Source of the DNA: Thermoplasmata archaeon
Lineage (GTDB): Archaea; Thermoplasmatota; Thermoplasmata; Lutacidiplasmatales; UBA184
DNA length: 8,306 bases
Direction of reading: 5' to 3'
Assembly: GCA_030043855.1 (NCBI GenBank)
Contig: JASHWW010000073.1
Coordinates: forward strand, 1 to 8,306
Shown: positions 5,817-8,306 of the stretch, in pieces
How the letters are laid out: each line of letters starts with the position of its first letter
Position numbering within the stretch: the stretch's first letter is position 1
Notes under the pieces: generated by a model
The model's database searches: none
Told to the model about the DNA's origin: nothing
The model's input: the letters and a program-made list of their open reading frames with translations, nothing else
Translations under genes and position numbers: made by a program

Positions 5817-6818
5817 ATGCCGGAGATGTCGTCGGTCGTTTCGAAGACCCCGTTCCGGGTCACGTTCGCCGGTGGGGGGACCGACCTTCCCGCGTACTAC
5901 CGCGGGCACGGTCCGGGGGCCTGCGTCGCCGGGTCGATCAACAAGGGGATCTACGTCATGGTCTGCGAGAATTTCGTCCCCTCCGAGATCCGCGTCAGCT
6001 ACCGGATCACCGAGAACGCCCGGCAGAGCATCGACGAGATCGCCCACAGCTCGATCCGCGAGGCGATGCGGCTCCTGCAGATCCCGAGCGGGATCCAGGT
6101 GATCACGGCCACCCAGATGCCGTCGCGGGGCACGGGGATCGGTTCCAGCAGCAGCTGCGCGGTCGGCGTGCTGAACGCGCTCCACGCCTGGCGGGGGGAC
6201 CGCGTCGGCCCCCGCCAGCTGGCGCGCGAGGCGGTCCGGATCGAGCGGGAGATCCTGCAGGAGCCGGGCGGGATCCAGGACCAGTACACGGTCGCCTACG
6301 GGGGCCTCAACCTGATCAAGGTCGAGGCCGACGACACCGTCTCCGTCCAGAGCCTGAACGTGGACCACGACGCGCTCGATGCGCTCAACCGGTACCTGCT
6401 GCTGTTCTTCACGGGGGTCGAGCGCTCCTCGACCGCGATCCACGCGAAGCAGTCGAGCGGCGTCGAGGCGCACGTCGCGGAGTACCGCCGCATGCGCGAC
6501 CTCGCGCTCGAGACCGCGTCCGCCATCGAGCGCCTCGACTACGCCGAGATCGGTCGCCTCATGGACGAGAACTGGCAGCTGAAGCGCCAGCTCTCGGACG
6601 GCGTCTCGAGCCCGACGATCGACCGGTGGTACGAGGTTGCGAAGCAGCACGGAGCCCTCGGCGGGAAGCTGATGGGCGCCGGCGGGGGCGGGTTCCTCTT
6701 CTTCGTCGCCCCGCCCGAGAAGCACCGGGAGATCCGCGGCGCGATGGACGCCCTCGGGTTGCGCGAGAAGCCGATGCGGCTCACGATCGACGGCAGCTCG
6801 ATCGTCTTCGAGGAGTGA
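5817..6818 (+). CDS. GHMP-family sugar kinase, HddA/COG2605 type
   Basis: A 333-residue GHMP kinase closest in pattern to D-glycero-D-manno-heptose 7-phosphate kinase (HddA) and related COG2605 proteins, which phosphorylate a sugar phosphate with ATP. Motif 1 is R14-V-T-F-A-G-G-G-T-D-L-P-A-Y-Y28. The ATP-binding motif 2 is P102-S-R-G-T-G-I-G-S-S-S-S-C114, whose G-x-G-S-S-S-S run is typical of HddA-like proteins. Q154-D155-Q-Y followed by AYGGLN carries the likely catalytic Asp. LLLFFTG (194-200) and the C-terminal motif 3 G282-G-K-L-M-G-A-G-G-G-G-F-L-F-F296 complete the fold. All key residues are present and the length is normal. ATG 5817 has a strong ribosome site. The MFS gene follows after 44 bases. 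No heptose isomerase, phosphatase or nucleotidyltransferase gene lies nearby, so the true sugar substrate is open. Confidence 0.92.
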   Translation: MPEMSSVVSKTPFRVTFAGGGTDLPAYYRGHGPGACVAGSINKGIYVMVCENFVPSEIRVSYRITENARQSIDEIAHSSIREAMRLLQIPSGIQVITATQMPSRGTGIGSSSSCAVGVLNALHAWRGDRVGPRQLAREAVRIEREILQEPGGIQDQYTVAYGGLNLIKVEADDTVSVQSLNVDHDALDALNRYLLLFFTGVERSSTAIHAKQSSGVEAHVAEYRRMRDLALETASAIERLDYAEIGRLMDENWQLKRQLSDGVSSPTIDRWYEVAKQHGALGGKLMGAGGGGFLFFVAPPEKHREIRGAMDALGLREKPMRLTIDGSSIVFEE

Positions 6819-6862
6819 CCGCCCCGCCCGTGGCCGGGATGCGCGCCCCGGAGTGACGGCGC

Positions 6863-8107
6863 GTGTCCGGTGCGGACGCCCCGGCCCCGCCTCCGCGCGC
6901 GCTGCGCTCCGTCGGCTTCCGGTCGCTCCTCGGCTCCGCGGTCACGTCGGCGCTCGGGGGCTCGATCACGAGCGTCTCGGTCAACTGGCTCGTCTACCAC
7001 TACACCCACAGCACGATCGACATCGCGTACGTCGGATTGACGGGGATCGTCCCCGGCATCGCGCTGGGCCTGATCGCGGGCGTCCTCGCGGACCGGTACG
7101 ATCGTCGGCGGCTGATGATCACGGCGGACCTCTGCCGGCTCGTCGCGATGGTCGTCCTCGCGACCGCACTCTCCCTCGCCGGGTTCTCCCTGCTCCTTGT
7201 GCTCGGCGTGATGACGGTCGTCTACAGCTTCTCCGCGCTGTTCACGCCGGCGAGCCAGGCGCTCCTGCCGCGCCTCGTGAGCACCGCCGAACTGGAGGAC
7301 GCGAACGGGATCCTCTCCGCGCTGACGCAGACCGGCTCGAGCCTCGGGGCCGCCGCGGGAGGTCTCGTCGTGGTCGCATTCGGGGCCGTCGCCGGGATCG
7401 GCGTCAACGCCGCGACGTACGCGGTCTCGGCGATCCTCCTGTTCCAGATCGCGGCCTCGGCGGGACGCGTCGCAGCGCCGGCGGAGGCGGCCGGCCGGTC
7501 GTTCGTCCGGGAGCTGCGGGAGGGGCTCCGGTACATGCGCGAGCACGTTCCGGTGCTCGAGGCGTCGCTCGGCTTCCTCCCCGGGAACTTCCTGCTCGTC
7601 ATGGTGACGTCGTTCCTGGTCGTCTACGCGTCCACCTACTTCGGCAACGACCCGGCCGTCTACGGCTACCTGGTCGCCGTGCTCGCCGCCGGCGTCGCCG
7701 TCGGGGCGCTCGCGGTCGGCCGGTTGCGCGCGCGGCGGTACGCCGGGCTCCTCATGGCGACGTGCGCCACGGCGGATTCGGGCGCGGTGGCGCTCCTGAT
7801 CGTCGGCCACGCCCTCCCGGTCGCGCTCGCGGGGGCGTTCCTGGTCGGCCTCAACATCGGGCTGATCAACACGGTCTACTACGCCACGATCCAGGCGATC
7901 GTCCCCAACGAGATCCTCGCGCGCGTCGTGAGCATCGACTCGGTCGGGGCGTTCGTGGCGATCCCGGCGGGCCTCGTCACCGGCGGGTACCTCGCCGCCG
8001 CGCACGGCATCGCGTTCACCTACACGGTCGCGGCGGTCGGCCTCCTCGTCTCCGGGGCGGCCCTCTTCGCGTTCCGCGGGATCCGCACCCTCGGCTACGG
8101 GGCCTGA
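6863..8107 (+). CDS. MFS transporter, drug/siderophore exporter-like (MFS_3 type)
   Basis: A 414-residue major facilitator superfamily transporter in the cytoplasmic membrane, resembling the EntS/MFS_3 group of proton-driven exporters. About 12 membrane segments can be drawn. The loop between helices 2 and 3 has the family motif G73-V-L-A-D77-R-Y-D80-R-R-R. A charged central loop (about 201-230) divides two halves, and F128-T-P-A-S-Q-A-L-L-P-R-L-V (128-139) is typical of this subgroup. The start is GTG 6863, with GGAG nine bases upstream (6850-6853), 44 bases after the kinase stop, so the two are probably one operon; no ATG near the N-terminus fits. The last 13 bases overlap the convergent aldo/keto reductase gene. 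Cargo cannot be deduced; the kinase link gives only a weak hint of a sugar-derived compound. Confidence 0.93.
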   Translation: MSGADAPAPPPRALRSVGFRSLLGSAVTSALGGSITSVSVNWLVYHYTHSTIDIAYVGLTGIVPGIALGLIAGVLADRYDRRRLMITADLCRLVAMVVLATALSLAGFSLLLVLGVMTVVYSFSALFTPASQALLPRLVSTAELEDANGILSALTQTGSSLGAAAGGLVVVAFGAVAGIGVNAATYAVSAILLFQIAASAGRVAAPAEAAGRSFVRELREGLRYMREHVPVLEASLGFLPGNFLLVMVTSFLVVYASTYFGNDPAVYGYLVAVLAAGVAVGALAVGRLRARRYAGLLMATCATADSGAVALLIVGHALPVALAGAFLVGLNIGLINTVYYATIQAIVPNEILARVVSIDSVGAFVAIPAGLVTGGYLAAAHGIAFTYTVAAVGLLVSGAALFAFRGIRTLGYGA

Positions 8108-8306
8108 CCGTCGCCGCGGTCGACCATCGCCTGGGCCGCAGGGCTGTACCGTTCGCCGGCGACCCGGTCGGGGGCCGCCGCGCGCTCGATCCGATCGAGC
8201 TCCGTCGGCGACAGCCGGAGGTCCACCGCCCCGACGTTCTCGGTGAGGTACCGGACGCGCTTCGTGCCCGGGATGGGGACGATTTCCGGTCCCCGAGCGA
8301 GGAGCC
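8095..8306 (-). CDS. Aldo/keto reductase, C-terminal part (cut by window edge)
   Basis: The last 69 residues of an NADP-dependent aldo/keto reductase. The frame opens at the right edge and ends at TAG 8095-8097. The conserved cofactor-binding segment is visible as I8-V-P-I-P-G-T-K-R15, the loop that grips the NADPH phosphate, followed by Y19-L-T-E-N-V-G-A-V-D and L31-S-P-T-E-L. Near the end is V48-A-G-E-R-Y, typical of the AKR13-like bacterial and archaeal group. The catalytic Asp, Tyr, Lys and His lie outside the window. The gene converges on the MFS gene and overlaps its end by 13 bases. Family is clear; substrate is unknown. Confidence 0.92.
   Translation of the reverse strand, partial: LLARGPEIVPIPGTKRVRYLTENVGAVDLRLSPTELDRIERAAAPDRVAGERYSPAAQAMVDRGDGQAP

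Noticed and set aside
5414..6856. Plus-strand open frame of 480 codons overlapping the OB-fold and kinase genes
   Set aside because: It crosses two well-supported genes out of frame and has no family signature.
6819..6862. Possible terminator or promoter between kinase and MFS genes
   Set aside because: The 44 bases have no T-run, no AT-rich element and no clear stem; an operon is the simpler reading.
6539..8005. Minus-strand open frame of 488 codons antisense to the kinase end and MFS gene
   Set aside because: Charged repetitive composition (Arg/Asp/Glu/His) typical of the antisense of hydrophobic GC-rich genes; the MFS protein is clear.
4883..8128. Repeated GGTCGACCATCGC at 4881 and 8118
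   Set aside because: Both copies encode Met-Val-Asp-Arg on the minus strand in unrelated genes, and the shared stretch is short; chance in GC-rich coding DNA.

Overview
The window is very GC-rich (I estimate roughly 70% by eye), gene-dense, and has almost no intergenic DNA. Three things point to an archaeon. Short AT-rich elements resembling TATA boxes lie about 25-30 bases upstream of gene starts, with no bacterial -35/-10 pairs visible. Several genes look leaderless. There is also a single-domain OB-fold protein of a kind common in archaea. A high-GC Thermoplasmata-type lineage is my best guess, but this rests on gene style and not on a marker gene.

Bases 1-3650, minus strand, hold a five-gene operon read from right to left: a stand-alone DUF4129-like protein, a small membrane-anchored protein of unknown function, a MoxR-family AAA+ ATPase, a DUF58 membrane protein with a von Willebrand A-like fold, and the start of a multi-spanning membrane protein cut by the window edge. 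Two of the junctions are ATGA stop/start overlaps and the other two gaps are 10 and 13 bases, so the genes are almost certainly co-transcribed and translationally coupled. This is a recognised MoxR/DUF58 layout, thought to act as a membrane-linked chaperone or assembly machine. The DUF4129 domain and the membrane anchor are encoded here by separate genes.

Bases 3651-5325 hold three small stand-alone genes: a Nudix hydrolase (+), a class I SAM-dependent methyltransferase (-) and a glyoxalase/VOC-fold protein (+). The Nudix and methyltransferase genes converge and overlap by 47 bases. The methyltransferase and VOC genes diverge from a 57-base gap with one AT-rich element. No substrate can be assigned to any of them.

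Bases 5362-8306 hold an OB-fold nucleic-acid-binding protein (-), then a GHMP kinase of the HddA/COG2605 type (+) followed 44 bases later by an MFS exporter (+). At the right edge is the C-terminal part of an aldo/keto reductase (-), whose end overlaps the end of the MFS gene by 13 bases. The kinase and transporter probably share the promoter near 5734.

I see no RNA genes, CRISPR arrays, insertion sequences or prophage genes. There is no clear new defence or mobile system. The most interesting points are the split DUF4129/anchor layout of the MoxR operon, the TATA element that displaces the obvious start of its first gene, and a heptose-kinase-like gene without its usual pathway partners.
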